A DNA stretch of 18,131 bases, taken from positions 1 to 18,131 of the forward strand of contig JALSPH010000032.1 of the NCBI GenBank assembly GCA_026986055.1, in the 5' to 3' direction. Both the position numbers and the translations under genes were made by a program. This stretch comes from Campylobacterales bacterium. Its GTDB lineage: Bacteria; Campylobacterota; Campylobacteria; Campylobacterales; Hydrogenimonadaceae. The notes below the pieces were generated by a model, which saw nothing but the letters and a program-made list of their open reading frames with translations, had not been told where the DNA came from and made no database searches. Below, piece by piece: positions 1 to 7,911 of this stretch. Within the stretch, counting starts at the first letter, position 1, and every line of letters begins with the position of its first letter.

Positions 1-610
1 AGCTCCCGAGATGGCGGCAACAAAAGAGCATGTCGAAAAGGTTATAAACTCTATTCCCGAGTATGTAAAAGAGTTCAAGAAGGCGTATGACGATCCAAAT
101 ATGAAGCCGACCTTCAAAGATGTAGCCGATGTTATTGCGATCTTCGAAAGAACTCTCGTGACACCTTCAAGATATGACAAATACCTTGCGGGTTGCGACA
201 AGGCTCTTAGCAAAGAGGAGAAAGAGGGATTGAAAGTTTTCATAGATAAAGGTTGTGTCAGCTGCCATACGGGCGTTGCGCTTGGAGGCTCCATGCAGCC
301 GTTCCCTGCAGTCGGTAAATATAAGTATGCAAACATAGGCGATTTCAAGGGTGACAAAAACGGTATGGTAAAAGTTCCGACTCTTAGAAACATTCTCGAG
401 ACTCGTCCATACTTCCACAACGGTGCGGTATGGGATATAAAAGAGGCTATAAAAATTATGGGTGAAACGCAGCTTGGTGTAAAAATAAGCGACAAAGAGG
501 CCAAAAAGATAGAAGCATTCTTCGGTTCACTTACGGGCAAAAAGCCTTATGTTCGCTACCCGATGCTTCCGGCAAGTACAAACGCCACTCCAAAACCTGA
601 CCTGAAGTAA
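1..610 (+). CDS. Di-haem cytochrome c peroxidase, C-terminal part (5' end outside window)
   Basis: The reading frame is open from base 2 (Ala-Pro-Glu-Met...), so the gene starts before the window and the ATG at 11 is internal. About 200 residues are present, roughly the last 60% of a normal peroxidase of about 330 residues. A c-type haem site CVSCH lies at 254-268, followed by the family block VPTLRN and the YFHNG motif near residues 125-140 of the visible part, which are typical of the high-potential haem domain of CcpA/MauG-type peroxidases. The family reduces periplasmic H2O2 to water with electrons from small cytochromes. The first haem domain and signal peptide are not in the window, so a MauG-like relative cannot be excluded. 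The gene ends at TAA 608-610, just before a hairpin shared with the convergent chemoreceptor gene. Confidence 0.88.
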   Translation, partial: APEMAATKEHVEKVINSIPEYVKEFKKAYDDPNMKPTFKDVADVIAIFERTLVTPSRYDKYLAGCDKALSKEEKEGLKVFIDKGCVSCHTGVALGGSMQPFPAVGKYKYANIGDFKGDKNGMVKVPTLRNILETRPYFHNGAVWDIKEAIKIMGETQLGVKISDKEAKKIEAFFGSLTGKKPYVRYPMLPASTNATPKPDLK

Positions 611-621
611 AAACTTATTTG

Positions 622-647
622 GCGGAAACTCCTAAAGGAGTTTTCGC
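622..647. terminator. Shared hairpin between convergent genes
   Basis: An 11-bp stem (622-632 with 637-647, one G-T wobble) closes on a TAAA loop between the stop of the peroxidase gene and the stop of the chemoreceptor gene. Its core is AAACTCC/GGAGTTT. On the minus strand it runs into a T-rich stretch (complement of 611-615), and on the plus strand the T-run is weak. It probably serves as a bidirectional terminator. The minus-strand gene's stop codon touches the stem. Confidence 0.65.
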
Positions 648-2272
648 TATACCTTAAACCTCCCTACTAGATCTTTTAGATGTGTGGTAAGTTCAGCCAT
701 CCTCTTACCTGCAGACTCTGTACTTTTAGCGCCGGTGGCCGTCTCTTCGCTAATCTTTTTGATAGTGAGGATATTCCTGTTGATTTCACTTACTACTCTG
801 CCTTGCTCCTCTGCAGCTTCCGATATCTGTTTGTTCATTGTGCTTATTGTGGTTACCGAACTGGTAATCTTTTTTAAAGAGTCCCCTGCTTTTGCAGCCT
901 CTTCTACGCTTAAAGCAGCTTTTTGACGGCTTTTGTCCATAACCTCCGCTGCTTGATGTGCACCAGATTGTAAAACCTCTATGACGGCACGTATCTCCCT
1001 TGTAGAATCTTGAGTTTTCGAAGCTAGAATTCTTACTTCGTCGGCTACAACCGCGAATCCCCGGCCATGTTCTCCCGCGCGTGCAGCTTCTATAGCGGCA
1101 TTTAGTGCAAGAAGATTTGTCTGTTCGGAAATATCTCCTATCACTTCAAGAACCTTACCGATATTCTCACTCTCCTCTTTTAAGGCTCTAATGACGTCGG
1201 TAGCATCCTCCACTTCTTTTGCGAGACCGTTTATAACCTCAATCGTATTTTCAACTACATCTGATCCGTTACGAGCTTCCAAACTGGCATTTTTAGCAGC
1301 TTCCGCCGCACTTTTAGCATTTTTCGCCACTTCATTTATAGATTCGTTTATGGAGTCTATAGAGAGTGCTACGTCATCCGTCCTTACCTTCTGCTCATAA
1401 GCGCTTTCTTTGCTTTTTCTTGAAATCTCCGTCATCTCTTCCGCAAAGGCTGATAGCTTCTCCGTAGAGCCGGTAATATCTGTAATAATATTGTGAAGTT
1501 TTCCTATAAAAATATTGAAATTCTCAACCAGCATACCGATTACGTCTCTACTAGGTGTTGCAAGGCGCCTCGTAAGGTCTCCTTCCCCTTTGGCAATCTC
1601 TCCCAAGGAGGCTGCTACTTGGTAAATACTGCCGTTTATCAAACGTCCGACTATCAATATAGAACCTATCAGAATAAGTGTTAGAGAGATGCCGACTGTA
1701 AGGTTAAGATCGTTTCCTCTTTCGAAAGCCTTCACCGTGTCGTTTATGGTTGCAATAAAAGAGTTGTATTCATTCTCTCTATATTTTCTCATCTTTGTTT
1801 CGAAGTCGTTCATCGCACTAATCATCTTCAAAGAAGCTTCCTGTTTTTGTGACTCAGGTATCTCACCGTTGATGAGACCGAGAGTTATGGCTCTAGCCGT
1901 ATCGTAATAGTTTTTGAAGGAGTTTTTCAACACTTCCATTTTCTGCGCCTGACGAGGTTCGATTTTTGAAATTTCGTTGAATGCTTGATAGATCTTTTTA
2001 GCCAGGTCATCCGTAGTTTCGTTAACCAAATCCTCATCTTCGGTATAGACGGCAGTTCCAAGAAGATCTTTAATTCTGACCATGCGGGCTACGTTGGCAT
2101 CGGTACGTTCCATAACCGGATATTTTGCATCTCGCAAAGTTGTAAGCCTGGTTTCGTTTTTTGAAGCCATAATGTAGCCAAATCCTATATTTAGCAACAT
2201 ACCGGTAATGCCTACCGCACCGATAAGCATAATCTTGATATTTATTGAAAGTGACTTGAACCATTTAATCAT
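647..2272 (-). CDS. Methyl-accepting chemotaxis protein
   Basis: A 541-residue transmembrane chemoreceptor. TM1 spans about residues 12-34, a mostly helical periplasmic ligand domain about 35-188 (four-helix-bundle type by its heptad-like pattern), TM2 about 190-212, HAMP about 212-265, then the long cytoplasmic coiled coil. The hairpin tip that binds CheA/CheW is clear at about 378-412, with [19 protein letters not shown] and [12 protein letters not shown]. There is no C-terminal CheR/CheB-tethering pentapeptide; the protein ends in GRFKV. An AGGA ribosome site precedes the ATG. It is the third gene after the porin and the PstS-like gene on the same strand, with a 53-bp gap to the latter, so it may respond to the ligand handled by them. 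The ligand cannot be read from the sequence. Confidence 0.93.
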   Translation of the reverse strand: MIKWFKSLSINIKIMLIGAVGITGMLLNIGFGYIMASKNETRLTTLRDAKYPVMERTDANVARMVRIKDLLGTAVYTEDEDLVNETTDDLAKKIYQAFNEISKIEPRQAQKMEVLKNSFKNYYDTARAITLGLINGEIPESQKQEASLKMISAMNDFETKMRKYRENEYNSFIATINDTVKAFERGNDLNLTVGISLTLILIGSILIVGRLINGSIYQVAASLGEIAKGEGDLTRRLATPSRDVIGMLVENFNIFIGKLHNIITDITGSTEKLSAFAEEMTEISRKSKESAYEQKVRTDDVALSIDSINESINEVAKNAKSAAEAAKNASLEARNGSDVVENTIEVINGLAKEVEDATDVIRALKEESENIGKVLEVIGDISEQTNLLALNAAIEAARAGEHGRGFAVVADEVRILASKTQDSTREIRAVIEVLQSGAHQAAEVMDKSRQKAALSVEEAAKAGDSLKKITSSVTTISTMNKQISEAAEEQGRVVSEINRNILTIKKISEETATGAKSTESAGKRMAELTTHLKDLVGRFKV

Positions 2273-2325
2273 AATCTTATCCTGTCTGCCGTTTTATCTC
2301 TCCATCTTGCTTACGCAAAAACAGT

Positions 2326-2760
2326 CTACTTTTTCAAAACAGCCTTTACGGAATCATCCAGCGACTCTATATCTATATACCCGAGACTGTTAGGTGTGCT
2401 TGCCACCCACTTTTTCATATCCTCGTCGTTTCCAATCACTTTTGGAGGTACACCTTTGCCGGAAAATAGAAGTTTTGACCAATACCTTTTGAGTTTTTTG
2501 GAACTCTTTTTCAAAATCTTCTTGTTGAACTCTTTTCTTACAGTGCTGCTACTTGGCTGGTCACCCACTATGGCATAGCTTCCATCAGGTAAAGTTTTAC
2601 TTTTTTGGAGGAAAATAGATTTTACCTCTTTGGCACTTAAAGAGTCGAACTTCGCAGTTTTGTTTGTTATCACTGCAATATCGGCCGTAAGTGAACTGTA
2701 GGCGGTGACTAGAAGTATAAAAAAGAGAGTCGATAAGGTTCTTTGTTTACTATTTTTCAT
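2326..2760 (-). CDS. Short PstS-like periplasmic substrate-binding protein
   Basis: 144 residues with an N-terminal signal peptide (about 1-26, hydrophobic core TLFFILLVTAYSSLTA). The mature part reads like one lobe of a phosphate ABC-transporter binding protein: the segment LSAKEVKSIFLQKSKTLPDG, then SSSTVRKEFNKKIL, a YWSKLLFSGKG block near residue 93, and PNSLGYID near 123. Full PstS proteins are about 320 residues, so this belongs to the short PBP-like group that often stands alone without PstABC. It starts 12 bp after the porin stop and is surely co-transcribed with it. Phosphate or another oxyanion is the natural ligand guess by family. Whether it delivers substrate to a transporter or to the downstream chemoreceptor is not shown by the sequence. 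Confidence 0.75.
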   Translation of the reverse strand: MKNSKQRTLSTLFFILLVTAYSSLTADIAVITNKTAKFDSLSAKEVKSIFLQKSKTLPDGSYAIVGDQPSSSTVRKEFNKKILKKSSKKLKRYWSKLLFSGKGVPPKVIGNDEDMKKWVASTPNSLGYIDIESLDDSVKAVLKK

Positions 2761-2772
2761 GCTACAAACCTC

Positions 2773-3855
2773 CTAAAATACTACATCTACGGCTATACCG
2801 AATCTTCCGGCCGTATCGTCGGCGGGAGTATTTGCGAAGAGACCTTTGCCTTTTTTGGTCTTTATCCTGCTATATTCGACTTTTAGATCGGAATTGTCGG
2901 AGAGATCGTAACGAACTCCTGCGGTAACCATCTCCTGCTCCTGCGGAGTTGCACTATCTTTCCCTTTTGAAAAGTGTTGAAAAGTAAGGTGCGGTAGCCA
3001 TTCATCCATCTGGTATCCCAGAGTTGCATACCAGCTCGTTCCATTCATCGCTTCAAGTTCCATATCTGTTTTAGCCCATTCGGCATATCCAATGAGATCG
3101 TTCCAGTCGAAATTTAAGCCGAGTGCGATGTTGCTGTGAATTTTCCCTTCCATCGCTGCCATCGCCGTATCTCGCATCGTCCCTCGATAATAAGTGGCTT
3201 GAAAAGCGACGATATCGTTCCAGTCGAGGCGAATTTTCATACCGAGAAGCTTTTTTAGATTCATAGATTCGAGTCCAATCTCTCCTCCAAACAGATCTAT
3301 ACCTATCTCAGTTTCTCCAGCATCTGTCTCCCACAGAGCGCTCGCTCCGGTATAGGCTTCTCTTGTCACGTTGGGACCGGCCGCTAGCTCAGTATAGAAG
3401 AGTTCCGGTGGGTTGATCCATGGATAGGTGTTTCCAACATCTATATATTCATTGACTATACCGACGGGAAACTTTATCTTTCCGGCGCGAAGAGATACTT
3501 CATCCGTAAGTGAGTATGAGATGAAGCCCCAGTCGAGAACCATATTGAAATCATCTTCATGTGTAGCGAAGAGTTGGGCCGCCACGGAGACTTTTTCATC
3601 TACGGGTGCGGTTATATTGATACCAAGTTTTGTGTTGTACCAAGATCCATCTTTCCCGACACCTTCACCGTTTCCTCCATTGAAAAAATTATCTTCATCC
3701 AACTGCTGATATTTTGCCGTTGCAAAGCCGCTAAGACCTATTCTATCGGCCCAATTCCCGGCATTTAGAGTTAAAGTGCACAACAAAGCCGCCGCAGTTC
3801 CCATAAATAGAGGCTTTGGTGTAGGGAAACTTATACTATATCTTCCGTTTGCCAT
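2773..3855 (-). CDS. Outer-membrane porin (OprO/OprP-like beta-barrel)
   Basis: 360 residues with an N-terminal signal (hydrophobic segment about 17-32, likely cleavage after LNA near residue 32). The rest is amphipathic beta-strand sequence with many Trp/Tyr and short Gly/Asp turns, and it ends in a C-terminal Phe (GIAVDVVF), the usual OMP assembly signal. The block LRAGKIKFPVGIVNEYIDVG (about 120-140) is typical of the phosphate-selective porin O/P and related families. An AAGGAGA ribosome site lies 5-6 bases before the ATG at 3855, which supports this start over the internal Met18. It heads a unit with the PstS-like gene and the chemoreceptor. Anion selectivity is inferred from family and neighbours only. 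Confidence 0.8.
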   Translation of the reverse strand: MANGRYSISFPTPKPLFMGTAAALLCTLTLNAGNWADRIGLSGFATAKYQQLDEDNFFNGGNGEGVGKDGSWYNTKLGINITAPVDEKVSVAAQLFATHEDDFNMVLDWGFISYSLTDEVSLRAGKIKFPVGIVNEYIDVGNTYPWINPPELFYTELAAGPNVTREAYTGASALWETDAGETEIGIDLFGGEIGLESMNLKKLLGMKIRLDWNDIVAFQATYYRGTMRDTAMAAMEGKIHSNIALGLNFDWNDLIGYAEWAKTDMELEAMNGTSWYATLGYQMDEWLPHLTFQHFSKGKDSATPQEQEMVTAGVRYDLSDNSDLKVEYSRIKTKKGKGLFANTPADDTAGRFGIAVDVVF

Positions 3856-3959
3856 ATATCTCTCCTTAAACTCATTTTTCCCGTAGGATTATGTTGAGAA
3901 TATCGGCAACATGGCTTCAAGGTTGAGTGTTATAAAGATATATAAACGGTTAGTTGGAA
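3856..3959 (-). promoter_or_regulatory. Upstream region of the porin operon, weak promoter candidate
   Basis: The 104-bp gap between the TauE/SafE-family gene and the porin contains an AT-rich stretch. On the minus strand a CATAAT hexamer (complement of 3888-3893) lies about 32 bp before the start codon and could be a -10 box. No good -35 box is correctly spaced. No clear terminator for the upstream gene was seen. Confidence 0.3.
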
Positions 3960-4670
3960 TCAGTCGCAGCAGTGAAGAAGACTTTTGTCTGGATTTTGTA
4001 TGAACTTCACGCCATCGTAGATCATAAAAAAACCATACACTATAACCGCAATCGAGGCAAGAGTTATCATGGCTTTGCGAATGTTCCCTCTTTGTAACAG
4101 GCCTGTAAAAAACCCGAGGCTAAAAAGTGCCGGTACGGTGCTGAGTCCAAAGATGAACATTACCAAGGCACCCCATAGAGGGCTTAACGTACTTGCCGCC
4201 GTAACGGCGAAGAAGTATACGAACCCGCATGGAAGCAGGCCGTTTATCATTCCAAGCAGATAGAAGCTGAAAATCGAGCTCTCATCCATAAGCGCTTTGA
4301 AGCTTTTTTGATACCAGGAGCTTTTCATGATGGAGTGTTCTATGAGGGTAAGAAACTTCATTTTACCCATTATAGAAAGACCGGTAAGCACCATAACGAC
4401 ACCGGCGAATATGAAAAGAGCCGCCACCGTGTAACTGCTGAAAGTAGCGACGCTTCCGAGGTAACCAAAAAGTGCTCCAAGAACCGTGTATGTCGTTATG
4501 CGCCCAAAAGAGTATGCAAGGTGAACCGTGCTCTGATGTACGCCGCTCCACTCCGGCTTTACTTTCGCCCCGGTATATGCAAGCACTATTCCGCCGCACA
4601 TTCCTATGCAGTGCCCGAACGCTCCGAGAAAAGCGATTGTGGCTATAGAGAGCAGGTTGACGGTATCCAT
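3960..4670 (-). CDS. TauE/SafE (UreH-like/DsbD-like) inner-membrane protein
   Basis: 236 residues with about six hydrophobic segments. The N-terminal motif GHCIGMCGG (residues 19-27) and the central GLLPCG (144-149) are the paired signatures of the small 'sulfite exporter TauE/SafE' or UreH-like transmembrane family, which is close to the CcdA/DsbD core and often linked to cytochrome oxidase or copper maturation. The frame is open further upstream to 4877, but that stretch lies inside the NosL gene. The ATG at 4670-4668 is the true start because it overlaps the NosL stop as TGATG, so the two genes are translationally coupled. The C-terminus carries an odd His-Cys-Cys-Asp end that could bind metal. 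Substrate unknown; copper or thiol transfer are the main options. Confidence 0.8.
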   Translation of the reverse strand: MDTVNLLSIATIAFLGAFGHCIGMCGGIVLAYTGAKVKPEWSGVHQSTVHLAYSFGRITTYTVLGALFGYLGSVATFSSYTVAALFIFAGVVMVLTGLSIMGKMKFLTLIEHSIMKSSWYQKSFKALMDESSIFSFYLLGMINGLLPCGFVYFFAVTAASTLSPLWGALVMFIFGLSTVPALFSLGFFTGLLQRGNIRKAMITLASIAVIVYGFFMIYDGVKFIQNPDKSLLHCCD

Positions 4671-5176
4671 CAATTCTCTCTTATCTTTTTGGCATATTCG
4701 GGATTGGCCATGTGTCTGCCATCTTTCATACGATTTACGACTTCGTCGAAGTCTATACTCTTCTCTATTTTTTGTTCGTATGCACCAAAGCCGTAATGCA
4801 TCGGCGTCTTTTCCGACGTTGAGTAGTGGGCACTTTTTGCATCGATCCATCTTTTCGTATCCTGAGCATAAACCCAAATCTTTTCGCTTTTAAGCTTTGG
4901 ATGCTCTGAAAGCCATAATGCGAGGCAGCCGATATCGTCGAAGAATATGGTTTTTCCATTGGATTGTGCAAGTTGTGCACCGTACTTGGTATCTATGATA
5001 TCCATCTTGCACTTGCTGCACTGGTAGGCGTGAGGAAATATCTCTATCGCTTTTTGATCGCTGTTGCCGGTCAACACGATTTGTGGGTGAGGCTTTTTTG
5101 CTTGCATAAGTACGATTGCAGAAATTGCACCAATGAAGAGTACGACTACTATGATAGGCTTTAGAACTTTTTTCAT
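4670..5176 (-). CDS. NosL-like copper-binding protein, membrane anchored
   Basis: 168 residues. A hydrophobic N-terminal segment (about 6-24) with no lipobox Cys suggests an uncleaved inner-membrane anchor with the rest in the periplasm. The core matches the NosL family: CSKCKM at 53-58, then FFDDIGC at 78-84 and TPMHYG near 124. NosL proteins bind Cu(I) and were first known as accessory factors for nitrous oxide reductase, but stand-alone copies paired with a TauE/SafE protein are common. No nosZ, nosD or nosF is seen here, so a general copper-handling role is as likely as N2O reduction. It follows the Spy-like gene by 65 bp and overlaps the TauE/SafE-family gene by one base. Confidence 0.8.
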   Translation of the reverse strand: MKKVLKPIIVVVLFIGAISAIVLMQAKKPHPQIVLTGNSDQKAIEIFPHAYQCSKCKMDIIDTKYGAQLAQSNGKTIFFDDIGCLALWLSEHPKLKSEKIWVYAQDTKRWIDAKSAHYSTSEKTPMHYGFGAYEQKIEKSIDFDEVVNRMKDGRHMANPEYAKKIREN

Positions 5177-5215
5177 AAGGCTAATCTTATCGAAGGGGTG
5201 TTAAGCGGACGTTAA

Positions 5216-5230
5216 CCGGGCGTAGCCCGG
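5216..5230 (-). terminator. Short GC hairpin between Spy-like and NosL genes
   Basis: Arms CCGGGC (5216-5221) and GCCCGG (5225-5230) enclose a 3-base loop, 12 bases after the Spy-like stop on the minus strand. There is no T-run after it, so it is more likely an attenuator or mRNA-stability element than a full intrinsic terminator. Confidence 0.4.
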
Positions 5231-5241
5231 CGTAATGTCGG

Positions 5242-5724
5242 TTAGGAGTTGCCCCTCTTTTTCAAGATTGTGCCGTGCAGGTACTTCAGCTGCTTTGGCG
5301 TAAGTACTTTTCTCGTGTCGTAAATGCATTTTAGGTGGGTTTTGGTGGCTTCTGCCTTCAGTTTCGCTACTTTCTCTACATCGTTACTCAAACTTTCCGG
5401 TTTCGCTCCCTTCATTGCAGCTTTTACGATCTTTTTTTGAAGCTTCATTACCTCTCTTTTTAGAGGCATCACGCTTGCCAAAGTAGCTTTCCTGATCTTA
5501 AGAAGCCTCTTTTTCTGATCGGGCGTAAGAGCCAGTTTCGGGTCATCCCACCTCTTTTTCAAGATCATCGTATAGTGTGGAAGGCCGGAAGTTATAAGAA
5601 AGGGAGAACTCTTTTTTACATTTTTATGAATGTGTGGCGCCGCCGCAATAGGTGCAGCCGATATGTTGGCGGGAAATAGGATCGCCGTGCAGGCTATAAG
5701 TGCTGCCAGTAGGGTTTTAAACAT
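5242..5724 (-). CDS. Spy/CpxP-like periplasmic protein with LTxxQ motifs
   Basis: 160 residues. A signal peptide (about 1-23, ending NISA) is followed by a His-containing, Ala/Pro-rich linker and an all-helical, Lys-rich domain. The two signature motifs LTPDQ (66-70) and LTPKQ (141-145) mark the LTxxQ family, which includes the periplasmic chaperone Spy, the stress protein CpxP and the metal-sensor relatives CnrR/ZraP. The frame runs open to 5796, but the ATG at 5724 has AAAGGAG seven bases upstream and begins the signal peptide, so it is preferred. With NosL and the TauE/SafE-family protein downstream, a role in metal (copper) or envelope stress is reasonable. It could be a chaperone or a metal buffer. 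Confidence 0.72.
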   Translation of the reverse strand: MFKTLLAALIACTAILFPANISAAPIAAAPHIHKNVKKSSPFLITSGLPHYTMILKKRWDDPKLALTPDQKKRLLKIRKATLASVMPLKREVMKLQKKIVKAAMKGAKPESLSNDVEKVAKLKAEATKTHLKCIYDTRKVLTPKQLKYLHGTILKKRGNS

Positions 5725-5751
5725 TTCGACTCCTTTGGGTTTATATCTCTG

Positions 5752-5760
5752 AGTATACCA
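5752..5760 (-). promoter_or_regulatory. Extended -10 promoter for the Spy-like gene
   Basis: On the minus strand the sequence reads TGGTATACT (extended -10 with TG), about 28 bases before the start codon at 5724. The region upstream is very AT-rich and has no convincing -35 box, as is usual for extended -10 promoters. Confidence 0.5.
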
Positions 5761-5808
5761 CAGAAATTTATGAAATATTATTGCACTTTTAAGCATATTA
5801 AATAACCT

Positions 5809-5840
5809 TTTACACCCATTTTATACTTCTTCGCTATAAT
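5809..5840 (+). promoter_or_regulatory. Candidate promoter for the LapD-like gene
   Basis: A perfect TATAAT lies at 5835-5840, with TTTACA at 5809-5814 twenty bases upstream. That spacing is longer than ideal, so the -35 is doubtful. The predicted start of transcription near 5847 would give an untranslated leader of about 80 bases that contains a tiny ATG-led ORF (5885-5899). Confidence 0.5.
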
Positions 5841-5929
5841 TTCGGGCAAATGGGCTTACAGGGACATGGAAAGAGGGGAGAGTTATGAACAAGTCATAGA
5901 GTAGACAGGTTGTGAAAAAGGAATAGAGA

Positions 5930-7825
5930 GTGACGCTCTTCAGGCAGATTAACGCAATTTTCTCCATTATACTTCTACTGGTTCTTGGGACCGTGCTGGG
6001 TATCGGTTTCATAGATAGCAGACACTACATTCAAAATGAACTCTACACCACCGCTCAAGAGACGGCAACCTCTTTGAGTCTTATGATGTCCAAAGCAGGA
6101 GGAAATGTCGCAGCTATGTCGGTGATTGCCGATGCCGTAGTAAAAAGCGGCAGAATAAGAGAGATAACCCTATACGATCAGTACGGAAATATACTTTTTA
6201 CAAAGAGTCGGGAAGTCGAAACGGAAGTTCCCGGGTGGTTTGAAGAGATTGCAGACCTCTCGAACGATACGGCTGTATCTGAAATTTTCGACAATTGGCG
6301 TACGATAGGAGTTTTGAGCGTAGAGGCCGATAAGAGTGACGCTCTGAACTATCTCTACGACTTTTTCAAAAAGATTCTTATCATATTTATAGTTGGCGGT
6401 GCCATAGGAGCACTTTTCATATATGTACTTCTGCGTATGATAATGGAGCCTCTAAAGACGGTTATAAAGCAGGCCGAAGGGGTACTGCACAACCGGTTCT
6501 TGCTGCAAAACGAACTTCCCTCCACCGAAGAGTTGAAACATGTAACTATGGCCATGAACCAGATGGTGAGCCGAATGAAAAAGGGGCACGAGACTCTCTC
6601 TTCCGTTATGGAAAAAAACAGGGAACTAGAGTATCTGGACCCTTTAACGAAAGTAGGAAACCGACGCTTCTTCATGGTCAAATATGAAGAGTACTCACAC
6701 GCCGAAGACAACAGGGCATGGGGAGTTTTGCTGGCCGTCAGGCTCGCAGACGTTCAGGAGGCGAACAAGATAATAGGTTTTGACAGAGTCGATATGATCT
6801 ACAAAGATGTCGCGGCAATCTTGTCGCAGGATATCGAAGATATCGACGATGCCGCCTGCTTCAGAGTCTCAGGTACCGAGTTTGTTCTGCTTCTACCTTC
6901 ATACGATACCGAAGATGCTCAAACCATTGCCAAAACTCTGGTCGAAGATATTAGAAAGATGATAGAGAAGAGGTACGAAGAGGTGGCAAAATCGCTCTTT
7001 GCTGATGCTGCCGTAGCGGCTTACGAACATAAAGAGCCTATAGGTCAGGTGCTCTCCACGGTCGATTTGGCTCTAAACGAAGCGCTCTACAAAAGCGGCG
7101 ATGCCATAGTGGTAGCGAAACGGGAGCGCTCTTTGCCTATGAGCAAAGTGGCGTGGAGAGAGCTCATAGAGAGCTCTTTGAAAGAGGGGCGTATGGAGCC
7201 GGTATGGGAAGATGTGCACGCTATAAATAGGCATAAACTTTTTGCTTCCGTGACCTTCGACCTTGTAACACCGGATGGAAAGAGGATTCCCTACGGTACG
7301 TACCTCTCGATGCTTCTGCTGCACGACCTTTTTCCAAGATATATAGAGTATACGCTCGATTATCTCGATTCGGTCCCGATTTTGCAAAATGACAGGATAG
7401 CTGTGGAGTACCCTCTGACATGCCTTTCAAACCCGAGAATGTTCGAAAAGGTGAAAGAGAATCTCGATCGTCTGAAAAAGAGGGGAGTCGAGCTGATCAT
7501 AGAGATTCCGGAGAGCGATCTTTCAAAGATAGACTCATCTACATTGAAAAAGATAACGGAGGAGCTGCACCGAGAAAAGATCTCTTTTGCCGTAAGCCGT
7601 TTCGATGCCGACAAAGATACGGTAGAGCTGCTCAAGAGGGCCAGGCCGGAGTATGTGAAGATGTATGTCGGTCAGTTTGTCGATATGAGCGACTCTTTCA
7701 GAGACTCTATGACTCCTATTTTGAAGAGTTTCGGAGTGAAACTGCTGCTGCACGGCATAGATGAAGAGCACGACATTCACGTTCTCAGCAGGCAGGGAGC
7801 CGACTACTTCATTATCGGTCGGTGA
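5930..7825 (+). CDS. LapD-like transmembrane protein with degenerate GGDEF and EAL domains
   Basis: 631 residues, GTG start; a TAG stop sits two codons upstream, so no earlier start is possible, and AAGGA precedes it. Order: TM1 about 9-28, a periplasmic domain with the LapD/MoxY pattern (VPGWFEEI near 100-107, then DNWRTIGVL at 121-129), TM2 about 148-169, HAMP about 170-222, GGDEF-like domain about 232-395, EAL-like domain about 405-631. The GGDEF site is SGTEF (314-318) and the position expected for EAL reads VTFDLV (441-446), so neither cyclase nor phosphodiesterase activity is expected. LapD binds c-di-GMP through its dead EAL domain and signals outward to hold the protease LapG, controlling a surface adhesin. 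No LapG or adhesin transporter is in this window. Confidence 0.85.
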   Translation: MTLFRQINAIFSIILLLVLGTVLGIGFIDSRHYIQNELYTTAQETATSLSLMMSKAGGNVAAMSVIADAVVKSGRIREITLYDQYGNILFTKSREVETEVPGWFEEIADLSNDTAVSEIFDNWRTIGVLSVEADKSDALNYLYDFFKKILIIFIVGGAIGALFIYVLLRMIMEPLKTVIKQAEGVLHNRFLLQNELPSTEELKHVTMAMNQMVSRMKKGHETLSSVMEKNRELEYLDPLTKVGNRRFFMVKYEEYSHAEDNRAWGVLLAVRLADVQEANKIIGFDRVDMIYKDVAAILSQDIEDIDDAACFRVSGTEFVLLLPSYDTEDAQTIAKTLVEDIRKMIEKRYEEVAKSLFADAAVAAYEHKEPIGQVLSTVDLALNEALYKSGDAIVVAKRERSLPMSKVAWRELIESSLKEGRMEPVWEDVHAINRHKLFASVTFDLVTPDGKRIPYGTYLSMLLLHDLFPRYIEYTLDYLDSVPILQNDRIAVEYPLTCLSNPRMFEKVKENLDRLKKRGVELIIEIPESDLSKIDSSTLKKITEELHREKISFAVSRFDADKDTVELLKRARPEYVKMYVGQFVDMSDSFRDSMTPILKSFGVKLLLHGIDEEHDIHVLSRQGADYFIIGR

Positions 7826-7867
7826 GATAACCGGCTCGTCGAAGTCAACTGCCTACCGCATAAATTT

Positions 7868-7891
7868 ATATATCAATATATCTTGATATAT
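7868..7891 (+). promoter_or_regulatory. ArsR operator (9-6-9 inverted repeat)
   Basis: Perfect 9-bp arms ATATATCAA (7868-7876) and TTGATATAT (7883-7891) are separated by six bases. Core ATCAA-N6-TTGAT elements are the usual form of ArsR/SmtB-family operators. The right arm contains the predicted -35 box of the ars promoter, so a bound repressor would block RNA polymerase. Confidence 0.75.
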
Positions 7892-7911
7892 GCAAACAAA
7901 TACGCTACTAT
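7883..7911 (+). promoter_or_regulatory. ars operon promoter
   Basis: TTGATA (7883-7888) and TACTAT (7906-7911) are spaced by 17 bases, the ideal sigma-70 distance. Transcription would start near 7918, about 20 bases before the arsR start codon. The -35 box lies within the right arm of the operator palindrome. Confidence 0.65.

Noticed and set aside
4308..4796. 162-residue plus-strand frame
   Set aside because: Antisense to the NosL and TauE/SafE-family genes, with no recognisable domain and no ribosome site.
3960..4877. Longer 305-residue version of the TauE/SafE-family protein
   Set aside because: The extra 69 residues lie in another frame of the NosL gene and look like low-quality shadow sequence; the ATG at 4670 is coupled to the NosL stop and begins directly with the membrane segment.
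5725..5796. Longer N-terminus for the Spy-like protein
   Set aside because: It would put 24 residues before the signal peptide and cover the promoter; the ATG at 5724 has a strong ribosome site.
5841..5929. c-di-GMP riboswitch before the LapD-like gene
   Set aside because: An AGGGAC-like piece is present, but the conserved GEMM core and the paired helices could not be found.
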